Shown here one piece after another: positions 6,560-13,341 of a stretch of DNA of 18,810 bases. The position numbers and the translations under genes are program-made. Within the stretch, counting starts at the first letter, position 1. Every line of letters starts with the position of its first letter. The DNA comes from Bacillota bacterium (GTDB lineage Bacteria > Bacillota > Clostridia > Oscillospirales > Ethanoligenentaceae). Under the pieces are notes generated by a model. That model saw nothing but the letters and a program-made list of their open reading frames with translations, ran no database searches and was not told the origin of the DNA. The stretch is from positions 1 through 18,810 of the forward strand of contig JAEWAE010000003.1 of assembly GCA_023391835.1 (NCBI GenBank), given 5' to 3'.

Positions 6560-6575
6560 ACTTGTACGGACATGA
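6560..6575 (+). promoter_or_regulatory. AraR-like operator in the araB leader
   Basis: ACTTGTACGGACATGA matches the Bacillus AraR operator ATTTGTACGTACAAAT at 11 of 16 positions, with one half-site (TTGTACG) complete. It lies about 25 bases downstream of the predicted transcription start, where a repressor would block elongation. The araR gene itself is not in the window. A second TTGTACG lies at 4744-4750 in the regulator/GH27 divergent region. Confidence 0.5.
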
Positions 6576-6633
6576 CGGGCCCCGCTGGCCGCCGGGAACG
6601 GTGCCCGCGGAGCCCACCGCAAAAATCCCGCTC

Positions 6634-6658
6634 CCGCGGCGCACCGGCTCCGCCGCGG
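6634..6658 (+). promoter_or_regulatory. Strong GC hairpin in the araB leader
   Basis: CCGCGGCG (6634-6641) pairs perfectly with CGCCGCGG (6651-6658) around a 9-base loop, ending 7 bases before the ribosome site of araB. There is no U-run, so it is not an intrinsic terminator; it could stabilise the message or modulate translation, or simply reflect high GC content. Confidence 0.35.
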
Positions 6659-6681
6659 CAAACGGAAAAGAGGCTGACCAT

Positions 6682-8340
6682 ATGAAATACACCATCGGCA
6701 TCGATTTCGGTTCCCTTTCCGGCCGCGCGGTGCTGGTCGACGCAAAGACCGGCGAGGAGATTGCCTCCGCGGTCTGCGACTATCCCCACGGAGTGATGGA
6801 CCGGGAGCTGTGGGACGGCACCCCCCTCGGCCCCGACTGGGCGCTGCAGCACCCACAGGACTATCTGGACGTACTCGCCCGCACCGTTCCGGCCGTGCTG
6901 CGGGAAAGCGGCGTGTCGGCGCGGGACGTCATCGGCGTCGGCACGGATTTCACCGCCTGCACGGTGCTGCCGGTCAGGACGGACGGCACACCGCTGTGCT
7001 TTTTGCCCGAATTTGCCCATAATCCCCACGCCTATGTGAAGATGTGGAAACATCACGCCGCCCAGGATAAAGCCACCCGGCTTAATGAAATCGCCCGGGC
7101 CCGCGGGGAAAGATGGCTTGCCAACTATGGGGGCAAGATTTCCTCCGAGTGGGCCATCCCCAAGCTGTGGCAGGTGCTCGACGAGGCACCGGAGATTTAC
7201 GCGGCCGCCGACCGCTGGATCGAGGCGGCGGATTGGATCGTCTGGCAGCTCTGCGGGCGGGAAACGCGCAATTCCTGCACCGCGGGCTATAAGGAAATGT
7301 GGAATAAACGCGCAGGCTTCCCTTCCGACGACTTCTTCCGGGCGCTGGATCCACGGATGGAGCATGTGGTGGATGAAAAGCTGTCGCGCACCATCACCCC
7401 GCTGGGCGAGCGGGCGGGCGGCATCACCCCGGAGGCCGCGAAGCTCACGGGGCTGATGCCCGGCACGGCCGTGAGCGTGGGCAACGTGGACGCCCACGTC
7501 TGCATACCCGCCGTGGGCATCGACGGGCCCCACAAGATGCTTGCCATCATGGGCACTTCCACCTGTCACATCATGATGGGCACCGAGGAAAAACAGGTGC
7601 CCGGCATGTGCGGGGTGGTGGAAGACGGCGTGCTCCCCGGCTATTTCGGCTACGAGGCGGGCCAATCCTGCGTGGGCGACCATTTCGCGTGGTTTATCCA
7701 AAACTGCCTGCCGGCCGCCTACGCCGCACAGGCCCGGCGGGAGGGCAAAGACATTCACCTCTTTTTGCGCGAGAAGGCTCAGGCTCTCCGGCCCGGCCGG
7801 AGCGGGCTGCTGGCGCTCGACTGGTGGAACGGCAACCGCAGCGTGCTGGTGGACGTGGATCTGACCGGCATGATGCTGGGCATGACGCTCCAGACAAAGC
7901 CGGAGGAAATCTATCGGGCTCTGATCGAGGCCACGGCCTACGGCACGCGGATGATTGTGGAAAATTACCGGGAGTACGGGGTGCCGGTGGAAGAATTTTA
8001 CGCCTCCGGCGGCATCAGTCAAAAGGACCCCATGACCATGCAGATCTATGCCGATGTGCTGCGCATGCCTATCCGCATCGCCGGCTCGCGGCAGGGCCCG
8101 GCGCTGGGCTCGGCCATTTTCGCTTCCAAGGCGGCAGGCACGGCGGCCGGCGGTTACGACGACGTCTTTGAGGCGGCGCGCCGCATGGGCCGTGTGAAAG
8201 ACACCGTCTACCGCCCCATCCCGGAAAACGCGGAGGTCTACGACCGGCTTTTTGCCGAATACCGTACGCTCCACGACTATTTCGGGCGGGGTGCCAACGA
8301 TGTGATGAAACGGCTCAAGGCGCTGCGCGACGCGCGGTGA
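6682..8340 (+). CDS. araB: Ribulokinase (L-ribulose to L-ribulose 5-phosphate)
   Basis: 552 residues, the typical ribulokinase length (EC 2.7.1.16). FGGY-kinase fold: N-terminal phosphate-binding strand YTIGIDFGSLSGRAVLVD, then VGTDFTACTVLPV, ISSEWAIPKLWQ, and the C-terminal lobe with LAIMGTSTCHIMM, EAGQSCVGDHFAWF and YASGGISQKDPMTMQIYADV. These are ribulokinase-specific rather than xylulokinase-like. The start is ATG 6682, with AAAGAGG at 6667-6673; the frame stays open 120 bases further upstream to a TTG, but that stretch is low-complexity, lacks a ribosome site and falls in the hairpin-bearing leader. First gene of the ara operon; araA follows after 42 bases. Cytoplasmic, second step of arabinose catabolism. 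Confidence 0.96.
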   Translation: MKYTIGIDFGSLSGRAVLVDAKTGEEIASAVCDYPHGVMDRELWDGTPLGPDWALQHPQDYLDVLARTVPAVLRESGVSARDVIGVGTDFTACTVLPVRTDGTPLCFLPEFAHNPHAYVKMWKHHAAQDKATRLNEIARARGERWLANYGGKISSEWAIPKLWQVLDEAPEIYAAADRWIEAADWIVWQLCGRETRNSCTAGYKEMWNKRAGFPSDDFFRALDPRMEHVVDEKLSRTITPLGERAGGITPEAAKLTGLMPGTAVSVGNVDAHVCIPAVGIDGPHKMLAIMGTSTCHIMMGTEEKQVPGMCGVVEDGVLPGYFGYEAGQSCVGDHFAWFIQNCLPAAYAAQARREGKDIHLFLREKAQALRPGRSGLLALDWWNGNRSVLVDVDLTGMMLGMTLQTKPEEIYRALIEATAYGTRMIVENYREYGVPVEEFYASGGISQKDPMTMQIYADVLRMPIRIAGSRQGPALGSAIFASKAAGTAAGGYDDVFEAARRMGRVKDTVYRPIPENAEVYDRLFAEYRTLHDYFGRGANDVMKRLKALRDAR

Positions 8341-8382
8341 GCCCCGGCTGCGTGGCCGTATGACGGGAAAGGAATATGCAAG

Positions 8383-9867
8383 ATGAAAGACGCGCTGAAA
8401 AAATACACCTTTCGCTTCGTGGTGGGCAGCCAGGATCTGTACGGCGAGGATGTGCTGCGCACGGTCGACGCCCACAGCCGTGCCATTGTGGAGGCCTGGA
8501 ACGCGGCGGCGGATATTCCCTGCACGCTCCGGTGGGAACCGGTCGTGCGCAACCCCGACGAGATCTGCGCGGCGCTGACGGCGGCCAACGCCGACCCGGA
8601 ATGCGCTGGCGTTATCGTCTGGATGCACACCTTTTCGCCTGCGAAAATGTGGATCCGCGGGCTCTCGGCACTGCAAAAGCCGCTGCTGCACCTGAATACC
8701 CAGTTCAACCGCGACATCCCGTGGGATACCATCGACATGGATTTCATGAATCTCAACCAGTCGGCCCACGGCGACCGGGAATTCGGCTATATGGCGGCGC
8801 GCATGCGGCTGCGTCAGAAGGTCGTCGCCGGCTACTGGCAGGATGCCGGGATCCGCGGGCGGGTCGCACAGTGGATGCGGGCGTCCGTGGGCGCGCTGGA
8901 AGGCCGACGGCTGCGGGTGCTGCGCATCGGCGACAACATGCGCGAGGTGGCCGTGACCGACGGCGACAAAGTCGAGGCGGAAATGCGTCTGGGCTGGCAG
9001 ATCGACTATTACGGCGTGGGCGACATCATCCGCGAGGTGGAGGCCGTCACACCCGAAGAGATCGACGCCCAGATGGCGGATTACTCCGCCCGCTACGATT
9101 TTGCCACCGACCGCATCGACTCGGTGCGCTATCAGGCCCGGGAAGAGGTCGCGCTCAGGAAATTCATGGAGCGCGGGCATTTCGGCGCCTTCCACACCAA
9201 TTTTGAGGATCTGCAGCAGCTGCGGCAGTTGCCCGGCCTGGCGGCGCAGGATCTGATGGCGCAGGGCTACGGCTTCGCCGGCGAGGGCGACTGGAAAATC
9301 GCCGCCCTGTGCCGGATCATCAAGCAGATGACCGCCGACCGCCGCGGCGGCTCCGGTTTTATGGAAGATTACACCTATCATTTCGACCCGGAAAACGGTC
9401 TGAATATGGGCAGCCACATGCTGGAGGTCTGCCCGACGCTTGCGGCCGACAAGCCGCGCATCGAGGTGCACCCGCTGAGCATCGGCGGCCGCGAGGACCC
9501 GGCCCGGCTGAAATTCCGGTCAAAGACCGGCCCCGCGGTGTTGGCCACCCTCGTGGATATGGGGGACCGTTTCCGCATGATCGTCAACGACGTCGTCTGC
9601 CGGGAGCCGGACCGCGACATGCCCCGTCTGCCGGTCGCCCCGGTGGTCTGGAAACCGCTGCCCGATCTTGAAACCAGTGCGGAAGCCTGGATCTATGCGG
9701 GCGGCGCCCATCACAGCGTGCTGAGTTTCGAACTGACGGCCGAGGTGCTGCACGATTTTGCGGAAATCTGCGGCATCGAGTTCATTCATATCGGCGCGGA
9801 CACCCAAATCGACGCGCTGCGCAAGGAGCTTTACTGGAACGACGCGGTCTGGAAACTGCAGCGGTAA
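8383..9867 (+). CDS. araA: L-arabinose isomerase
   Basis: 494 residues, the usual size for AraA (EC 5.3.1.4), which converts L-arabinose to L-ribulose with a Mn-type metal. Diagnostic segments: RFVVGSQDLYGEDVLRTVD at the N-terminus, WMHTFSPAKMWIRGL, LLHLNTQFNRDIPWDTIDMD, MNLNQSAHGDREFGYM, and the active-site blocks FMEDYTYHFD (E328), GSHMLEVCPT (E348), EVHPLSIGGREDPARLKF (H363) and the late AGGAHHSVLS histidines. Start ATG 8383 with GGGAAAGGA at 8365-8373. It sits between araB and araD with gaps of 42 and 14 bases, so is cotranscribed. No oddity seen. Confidence 0.97.
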   Translation: MKDALKKYTFRFVVGSQDLYGEDVLRTVDAHSRAIVEAWNAAADIPCTLRWEPVVRNPDEICAALTAANADPECAGVIVWMHTFSPAKMWIRGLSALQKPLLHLNTQFNRDIPWDTIDMDFMNLNQSAHGDREFGYMAARMRLRQKVVAGYWQDAGIRGRVAQWMRASVGALEGRRLRVLRIGDNMREVAVTDGDKVEAEMRLGWQIDYYGVGDIIREVEAVTPEEIDAQMADYSARYDFATDRIDSVRYQAREEVALRKFMERGHFGAFHTNFEDLQQLRQLPGLAAQDLMAQGYGFAGEGDWKIAALCRIIKQMTADRRGGSGFMEDYTYHFDPENGLNMGSHMLEVCPTLAADKPRIEVHPLSIGGREDPARLKFRSKTGPAVLATLVDMGDRFRMIVNDVVCREPDRDMPRLPVAPVVWKPLPDLETSAEAWIYAGGAHHSVLSFELTAEVLHDFAEICGIEFIHIGADTQIDALRKELYWNDAVWKLQR

Positions 9868-9881
9868 AGGAGATCGGAATC

Positions 9882-10610
9882 ATGCTCGAAGAGCTTAAAA
9901 AACAGGTGTGGCAGGCAAATCTCGATTTGCCGCGGCACGGCTTGGTCGTTTTCACATGGGGCAACGTGTCGGGCTACGACCCGGAAAGCCGTCTTTTCGT
10001 CATCAAGCCCTCAGGCGTGCCTTATGACGCGCTAAAGCCCGCCGATATGGTGGTGTGCGATCTGGAGGGCCGCAAAGTGGAAGGGGATCTAAACCCATCC
10101 TCCGACACGGCCACCCATGCGGTGATCTACCGCAGCTTCCCCGGCGTGGGCGGCATCGTGCATACTCACTCGCGCTGGGCCACCGTCTGGGCTCAGGCCG
10201 GCCGCGGCGTGCCCGCCTACGGCACCACCCATGGGGATTATTTTTACGGCGAAGTGCCCTGCACGCGTAAAATGACGCCCGAAGAGATCGGCACGGCCAC
10301 CGGCGGCGCCTATGAGAAGGCCACCGGCGACGTCATCGTGGAAACATTCCGTACGGGCGGCATTGATCCCCTGGCGGTGCCCGCCGTGCTGGTGCATTCT
10401 CACGGCCCCTTTGCCTGGGGCAAGGACTGCCGCGAGGCCGTCTATCACGCCGTCGTGCTTGAAGAAGTCGCCATGACGGCCTGGCATACCCGGGTGCTTG
10501 CTCCCCACGCCGGGCCGATGCAGCGGGAGCTTTTGGATAAACACTTTCTGCGCAAGCACGGGCCCCACGCCTATTACGGGCAGAAAACGCCCGAGAGCCG
10601 GGAGGGGTGA
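9882..10610 (+). CDS. araD: L-ribulose-5-phosphate 4-epimerase
   Basis: 242 residues of the class II aldolase/epimerase fold (EC 5.1.3.4), giving D-xylulose 5-phosphate for the pentose phosphate pathway. The zinc ligands are visible: H94 and H96 in GIVHTHSRWATVWAQAG, and H172 (HSHGPFAWGKD) in the second histidine block. TWGNVSGYDPESRLFVIKPSG and the downstream YGTTHGDYFYGEVPCTRKM are typical of AraD rather than of fuculose aldolases. Start ATG 9882 with AAGGAG at 9867-9872, overlapping the araA stop. AraM begins 7 bases after its stop, so translation is likely coupled. Confidence 0.96.
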   Translation: MLEELKKQVWQANLDLPRHGLVVFTWGNVSGYDPESRLFVIKPSGVPYDALKPADMVVCDLEGRKVEGDLNPSSDTATHAVIYRSFPGVGGIVHTHSRWATVWAQAGRGVPAYGTTHGDYFYGEVPCTRKMTPEEIGTATGGAYEKATGDVIVETFRTGGIDPLAVPAVLVHSHGPFAWGKDCREAVYHAVVLEEVAMTAWHTRVLAPHAGPMQRELLDKHFLRKHGPHAYYGQKTPESREG

Positions 10611-10617
10611 GCGGGCC

Positions 10618-11889
10618 ATGGAACTGAACCCTCAAAGTCTGGCGGGGCCATGCCCCTGTGGGCAGGAGCACCGCATTTCCGCTCACGACATCCTGCTCGA
10701 GCCCGCCGCGCTGGAAAAGCTCCCCCGCTTACTCGCCGCCCCGTTTTACCGGGGCTGGGAGCACCCCGTGGTCGTGTGCGACGAAAACACCTATGAAGCC
10801 GCCGGGCGGCGGGTCTGCACGCTGCTGCCGCAGGCAAGGCCCGTCGTGCTGCCCGCCGAAAACCTCCACGCCGACGAGCGCGGCGTCGCCCGGCTCATCG
10901 AGCGGCTGCCGGGCGGCTGCGGCGGCCTGCTGGCGGTGGGCTCGGGCACGATCCACGACATCACGCGGTTCGTGGGCGCGCAGAAATCCATCCCCTTCAT
11001 CAGCGTGCCCACCGCCGCCAGCGTGGACGGCTTCGTATCCTCCGTGGCGGCCATGACGTGGGGCGGGTATAAAAAGACCTTCCCCAGCGTACCGCCGGTG
11101 GCCGTGGTGGCCGACAGCGCCGTTATCGCCCGGGCACCCGAGCGCCTGACGCGCGCCGGCATGGGCGATCTGCTGGGCAAATATATCGCGCTGACCGACT
11201 GGAAGATCGCCCGCCTGGTCACGGGGGAATATTTTTGCGAGCGCATCTGCCGCATGGAGGAGCAGGCGGTGGAAACGGTGCTGCGGCTGGGTACCGGCTG
11301 CCCGTTTGGGGATACGGCGGCCTGTGAAAAGCTGATGTACGGCCTGCTGCTCTCAGGCTTCGCCATGCAGATGACGGGCAATTCCCGCCCGGCCTCGGGC
11401 GCCGAGCACCACTGCTCCCACCTGTGGGAAATGGAAATCCTCTCGCCCCACACCGACGCGCTCCACGGCGAAAAAGTCGGAGTCGGCACGCTGCTGACCG
11501 CCCGGGCCTATCACGCGGCGGAAACAAAGCTGCGCGGCGGCGCATTTTCCCTGCCGCCCTACTCCGGGCCGGGGGAAGAATGGGAGGAACTCGCCCGTCT
11601 GGCCGGCCCGGCGCGCTTGCCGGGCTTCGAATCGGAAAACACACCCGACCCGTTGGCCGCCGTGGATGCCGGCCGGCTGGAAAACTCCGTACCTGCGATT
11701 GCAAGGTTGCTCCGCGCCGTGCCGGAGGAACACACGCTGCAGACGTTTTTACAAGCGGCGGGCGCCAAATGCACGCTGGAAGACATCGGCCTTGCGGAAA
11801 GTCTGCGGGAGCCCACCCTGCGGTTTTCGCCCTATGTGCGCCGCCGGCTGACCTTTATGCGTCTGCTCAAACGGTTCCGGTTCGCTTGA
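10618..11889 (+). CDS. araM: sn-Glycerol-1-phosphate dehydrogenase (AraM/EgsA family)
   Basis: 423 residues. The iron-containing dehydrogenase/DHQ synthase fold shows an NAD site LLAVGSGTIHDITRFV, then SVPTAASVDGFVSSVAAM, AGMGDLLGKYIALTDWKIA and the metal block GAEHHCSHLWEM (H264/H265) followed by HGEKVGVGTLL. In Bacillus subtilis AraM, encoded within the ara operon, is a metal-dependent NAD(P)H enzyme making sn-glycerol 1-phosphate, the archaeal-type glycerol phosphate enantiomer; its link to arabinose is unexplained. Start ATG 10618 with GGAGGGG at 10601-10607; the open frame continues upstream into araD, but with no better start. It is slightly longer than the 394-residue Bacillus protein at both ends. 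Last gene of the operon. Confidence 0.9.
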   Translation: MELNPQSLAGPCPCGQEHRISAHDILLEPAALEKLPRLLAAPFYRGWEHPVVVCDENTYEAAGRRVCTLLPQARPVVLPAENLHADERGVARLIERLPGGCGGLLAVGSGTIHDITRFVGAQKSIPFISVPTAASVDGFVSSVAAMTWGGYKKTFPSVPPVAVVADSAVIARAPERLTRAGMGDLLGKYIALTDWKIARLVTGEYFCERICRMEEQAVETVLRLGTGCPFGDTAACEKLMYGLLLSGFAMQMTGNSRPASGAEHHCSHLWEMEILSPHTDALHGEKVGVGTLLTARAYHAAETKLRGGAFSLPPYSGPGEEWEELARLAGPARLPGFESENTPDPLAAVDAGRLENSVPAIARLLRAVPEEHTLQTFLQAAGAKCTLEDIGLAESLREPTLRFSPYVRRRLTFMRLLKRFRFA

Positions 11890-11907
11890 GGCGGAACGGA
11901 GCCCTTT
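11877..11907 (+). terminator. Weak terminator at the end of the ara operon
   Basis: CCGGTTCGC (11877-11885) can pair with GCGGAACGG (11891-11899) with one mismatch and one G-U pair, loop TTGAG, followed by a short CTTTTC. It overlaps the araM stop codon. The short U-run makes it a weak candidate. Confidence 0.3.
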
Positions 11908-11927
11908 TCGCAGGCGGCGGAATGCGC

Positions 11928-11940
11928 TATACTTTATAGT
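11928..11940 (+). promoter_or_regulatory. Promoter-like -10 elements upstream of the yaaA relic and bcp
   Basis: TATACT (11928-11933) and TATAGT (11935-11940) lie in an otherwise GC-rich gap, about 120 bases ahead of the yaaA relic. No good -35 is found; the best is TTTTCG at 11905-11910. It probably once served yaaA and may now drive bcp through a long leader. Confidence 0.4.
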
Positions 11941-12057
11941 GGGGCGGATTCGGCCGCAGGCGGGGCGTACCGGGCATCTTGCCGGGCGCCGCTGCCGTTT
12001 CACCGGCGCGGAAACCGCCGCCCGCCGAAAGCAACCGTTTCTGACCGGAAGAAAACC

Positions 12058-12345
12058 ACGCGTATCATCATATCCCCCGCCAAAAAGATGCGGGAGGACC
12101 GGGAGCTGCTGGCGCCCGACAGCCTGCCCGTTTTTCTGCCCGAAGCCGAAACGCTCCTGCGGCGCCTGCGGGAGCTGGATTACCTCGGGCTGAAAGCCCT
12201 CTGGCGCTGCAGCGACGCCGTAGCGCGGCCGAATTACGAGCGGCTGCGCACGGCCGACCTGCGGCACCACCTGACCCCCGCGCAGTCGGGCCCGGACCGT
12301 CTGGTGTTTTGCAAAGGAGGAACCGAACATGTGGGAAGTTGGTGA
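12058..12345 (+). pseudogene. yaaA: N-terminal remnant of YaaA (DUF328, peroxide stress protein)
   Basis: The frame reads RIIISPAKKMREDRELL, then about 50 residues with LKALWRCSDAVARPNYERL and LRHHLTPA, the N-terminal part of YaaA, a DNA-binding protein that limits oxidative damage during peroxide stress. After about 75 residues the similarity ends and the frame stops at 12343-12345, inside the following bcp gene, so some 170-180 C-terminal residues are missing. The position of the normal start codon holds ACG (12058), directly before the conserved R-I-I-I-S-P. Both the lost start and the truncation argue for a dead gene. It sits directly before a peroxiredoxin gene, consistent with an old oxidative-stress operon. 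Confidence 0.7.
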
Positions 12346-12790
12346 GAAAGCGCCGGATTTCACGCTGTGCGACAAGGATGGGAAGCCCGTTTCCCTCTCG
12401 GATTTCAGGGGCCGCAAGGTCGTGCTCTATTTTTACCCCAAAGACAGCACGCCCGGCTGCACACGCGAGGCCTGCGCCTTCGCCGGTGCCTACGGCGAAT
12501 TCCAAAAGCGGAACGTGGTCGTGATCGGCGTGAGCAAAGACAGCGTCGATTCCCACCGGCGCTTCGCTGAAAAAAACAGCCTGCCCTTCATCCTGCTGGC
12601 GGACCCGGAGCTTGCCGTAATCAAAGCCTACGGCGTCTGGCAGGAAAAGAAGCTCTATGGCAAGGTGAGCATGGGCGTCGTGCGCGCCACCTATCTCATC
12701 GACGAAGAAGGCCGCATCGAGCGCGTCATGCCGAAAGTCAAGCCCGACACCCACGCGGGCGAGATACTTACCTATCTGGCAAAATTCTGA
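12329..12790 (+). CDS. bcp: Thioredoxin-dependent peroxiredoxin, Bcp/PrxQ type
   Basis: 153 residues, the standard Bcp length. The AhpC/TSA thioredoxin fold begins EKAPDFTLCDKDGKPVSLSD, then VVLYFYPKDSTPGCTREACA with the peroxidatic Cys in TPGCT and a resolving Cys five residues on, the atypical 2-Cys PrxQ layout. VIGVSKDSVDSHRRFAEK and the later TYLIDEEGRI strand complete the family signature. It should reduce hydrogen and organic peroxides in the cytoplasm using thioredoxin. Start ATG 12329 with a perfect AAAGGAGG at 12313-12320. The DUF4186 gene follows after 11 bases. The yaaA relic directly upstream ends inside this gene in another frame. Confidence 0.95.
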   Translation: MWEVGEKAPDFTLCDKDGKPVSLSDFRGRKVVLYFYPKDSTPGCTREACAFAGAYGEFQKRNVVVIGVSKDSVDSHRRFAEKNSLPFILLADPELAVIKAYGVWQEKKLYGKVSMGVVRATYLIDEEGRIERVMPKVKPDTHAGEILTYLAKF

Positions 12791-12801
12791 GGGGCGCGGG
12801 C

Positions 12802-13179
12802 ATGCCCACCATCGACGACACGCTGGCCCGGCTGCAGACCTCTGCCTTCCGGGCCCGGTTCCGTCTGACGGAAAAAGACCGGGCCTATGTGCGCGCCAAG
12901 GGCATGGATACTGTCCTCCGTCACGCGCGGGAATTGATCCGGCGGCGGCTGGCCCCCGCCGTCATCCCGAACGACGGCCGGCAGACGCCCATGCACGGCC
13001 ACCCGGTGTTCCTCGCGCAGCACGCCTGCGCCTGCTGCTGCCGGGGATGCCTGCAAAAATGGTACCGCGTGCCCAAGGGCGTACCGCTCAGCGAACGGCA
13101 GCAGGAACAGATCGTGAATCTGCTTATGGCCTGGATCAAACGGCAGATGGAATCCGACCCTGGCACTGCTCGTAAATAA
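12802..13179 (+). CDS. DUF4186 family protein, cysteine-rich, function unknown
   Basis: 125 residues. I recognise the DUF4186 pattern: a basic helical N-terminus (RFRLTEKDRAYVRAKGMDT), IPNDGRQTPMHGHPVFLAQH, then a dense cysteine block CACCCRGCLQKW (Cys 76, 78, 79, 80 and 83, with H65, H67 and H74 close by) and VPKGVPLSERQQEQIVNLLM. The Cys/His cluster suggests metal binding, but this is an inference and no activity is known to me. Start ATG 12802 with GAGGGG at 12789-12794, overlapping the bcp stop, so it is probably translated together with bcp. It may work in the same redox setting. It ends ahead of a terminator hairpin. Confidence 0.8.
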   Translation: MPTIDDTLARLQTSAFRARFRLTEKDRAYVRAKGMDTVLRHARELIRRRLAPAVIPNDGRQTPMHGHPVFLAQHACACCCRGCLQKWYRVPKGVPLSERQQEQIVNLLMAWIKRQMESDPGTARK

Positions 13180-13185
13180 GCACAC

Positions 13186-13227
13186 ACACCGCCCGCCGGG
13201 TGATAACCGCCCAGGAGCGGTGTTTTT
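13186..13227 (+). terminator. Terminator after the bcp-DUF4186 unit
   Basis: ACACCGC (13186-13192) pairs with GCGGTGT (13217-13223); an alternative inner hairpin ACCGC/GCGGT also forms with the same right arm. A run of T at 13223-13227 follows. It lies 7 bases after the DUF4186 stop and just ahead of the biotin operator. Confidence 0.65.
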
Positions 13228-13235
13228 GCAGACAT

Positions 13236-13269
13236 ATTGTCAACCACAAATTAATTATAGGTTGACAAT
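13236..13269 (+). promoter_or_regulatory. BirA biotin operator upstream of bioY
   Basis: ATTGTCAACC (13236-13245), a 14-base spacer and its exact inverse GGTTGACAAT (13260-13269). This fits the Firmicutes BirA site, TTGT-x-AACC then 14-16 bases then GGTT-x-ACAA. The right arm contains the -35 box of the bioY promoter, so bound holo-BirA would block RNA polymerase when biotin is plentiful. The birA gene lies 1 kb downstream and encodes the helix-turn-helix needed. Confidence 0.9.
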
Positions 13270-13290
13270 TGAACGCCGCCATGATATGGT
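13262..13290 (+). promoter_or_regulatory. bioY promoter
   Basis: A consensus TTGACA (13262-13267) lies inside the right arm of the BirA operator, then 17 bases, then TATGGT (13285-13290) with TGA directly before it (extended -10). The leader to the bioY ATG is about 45 bases. Confidence 0.8.
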
Positions 13291-13341
13291 AACAGAGATT
13301 CCGTCACCGTCCAGAATCTTACATAAAAAGGAGTGGCCGAT

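Noticed and set aside
6271..9471. A 1066-codon open frame on the minus strand
   Set aside because: It is antisense to araB and araA, which have full family motifs. Its translation is His/Ala/Gly/Arg-rich low complexity, typical of GC-rich antisense frames, with no ribosome site.
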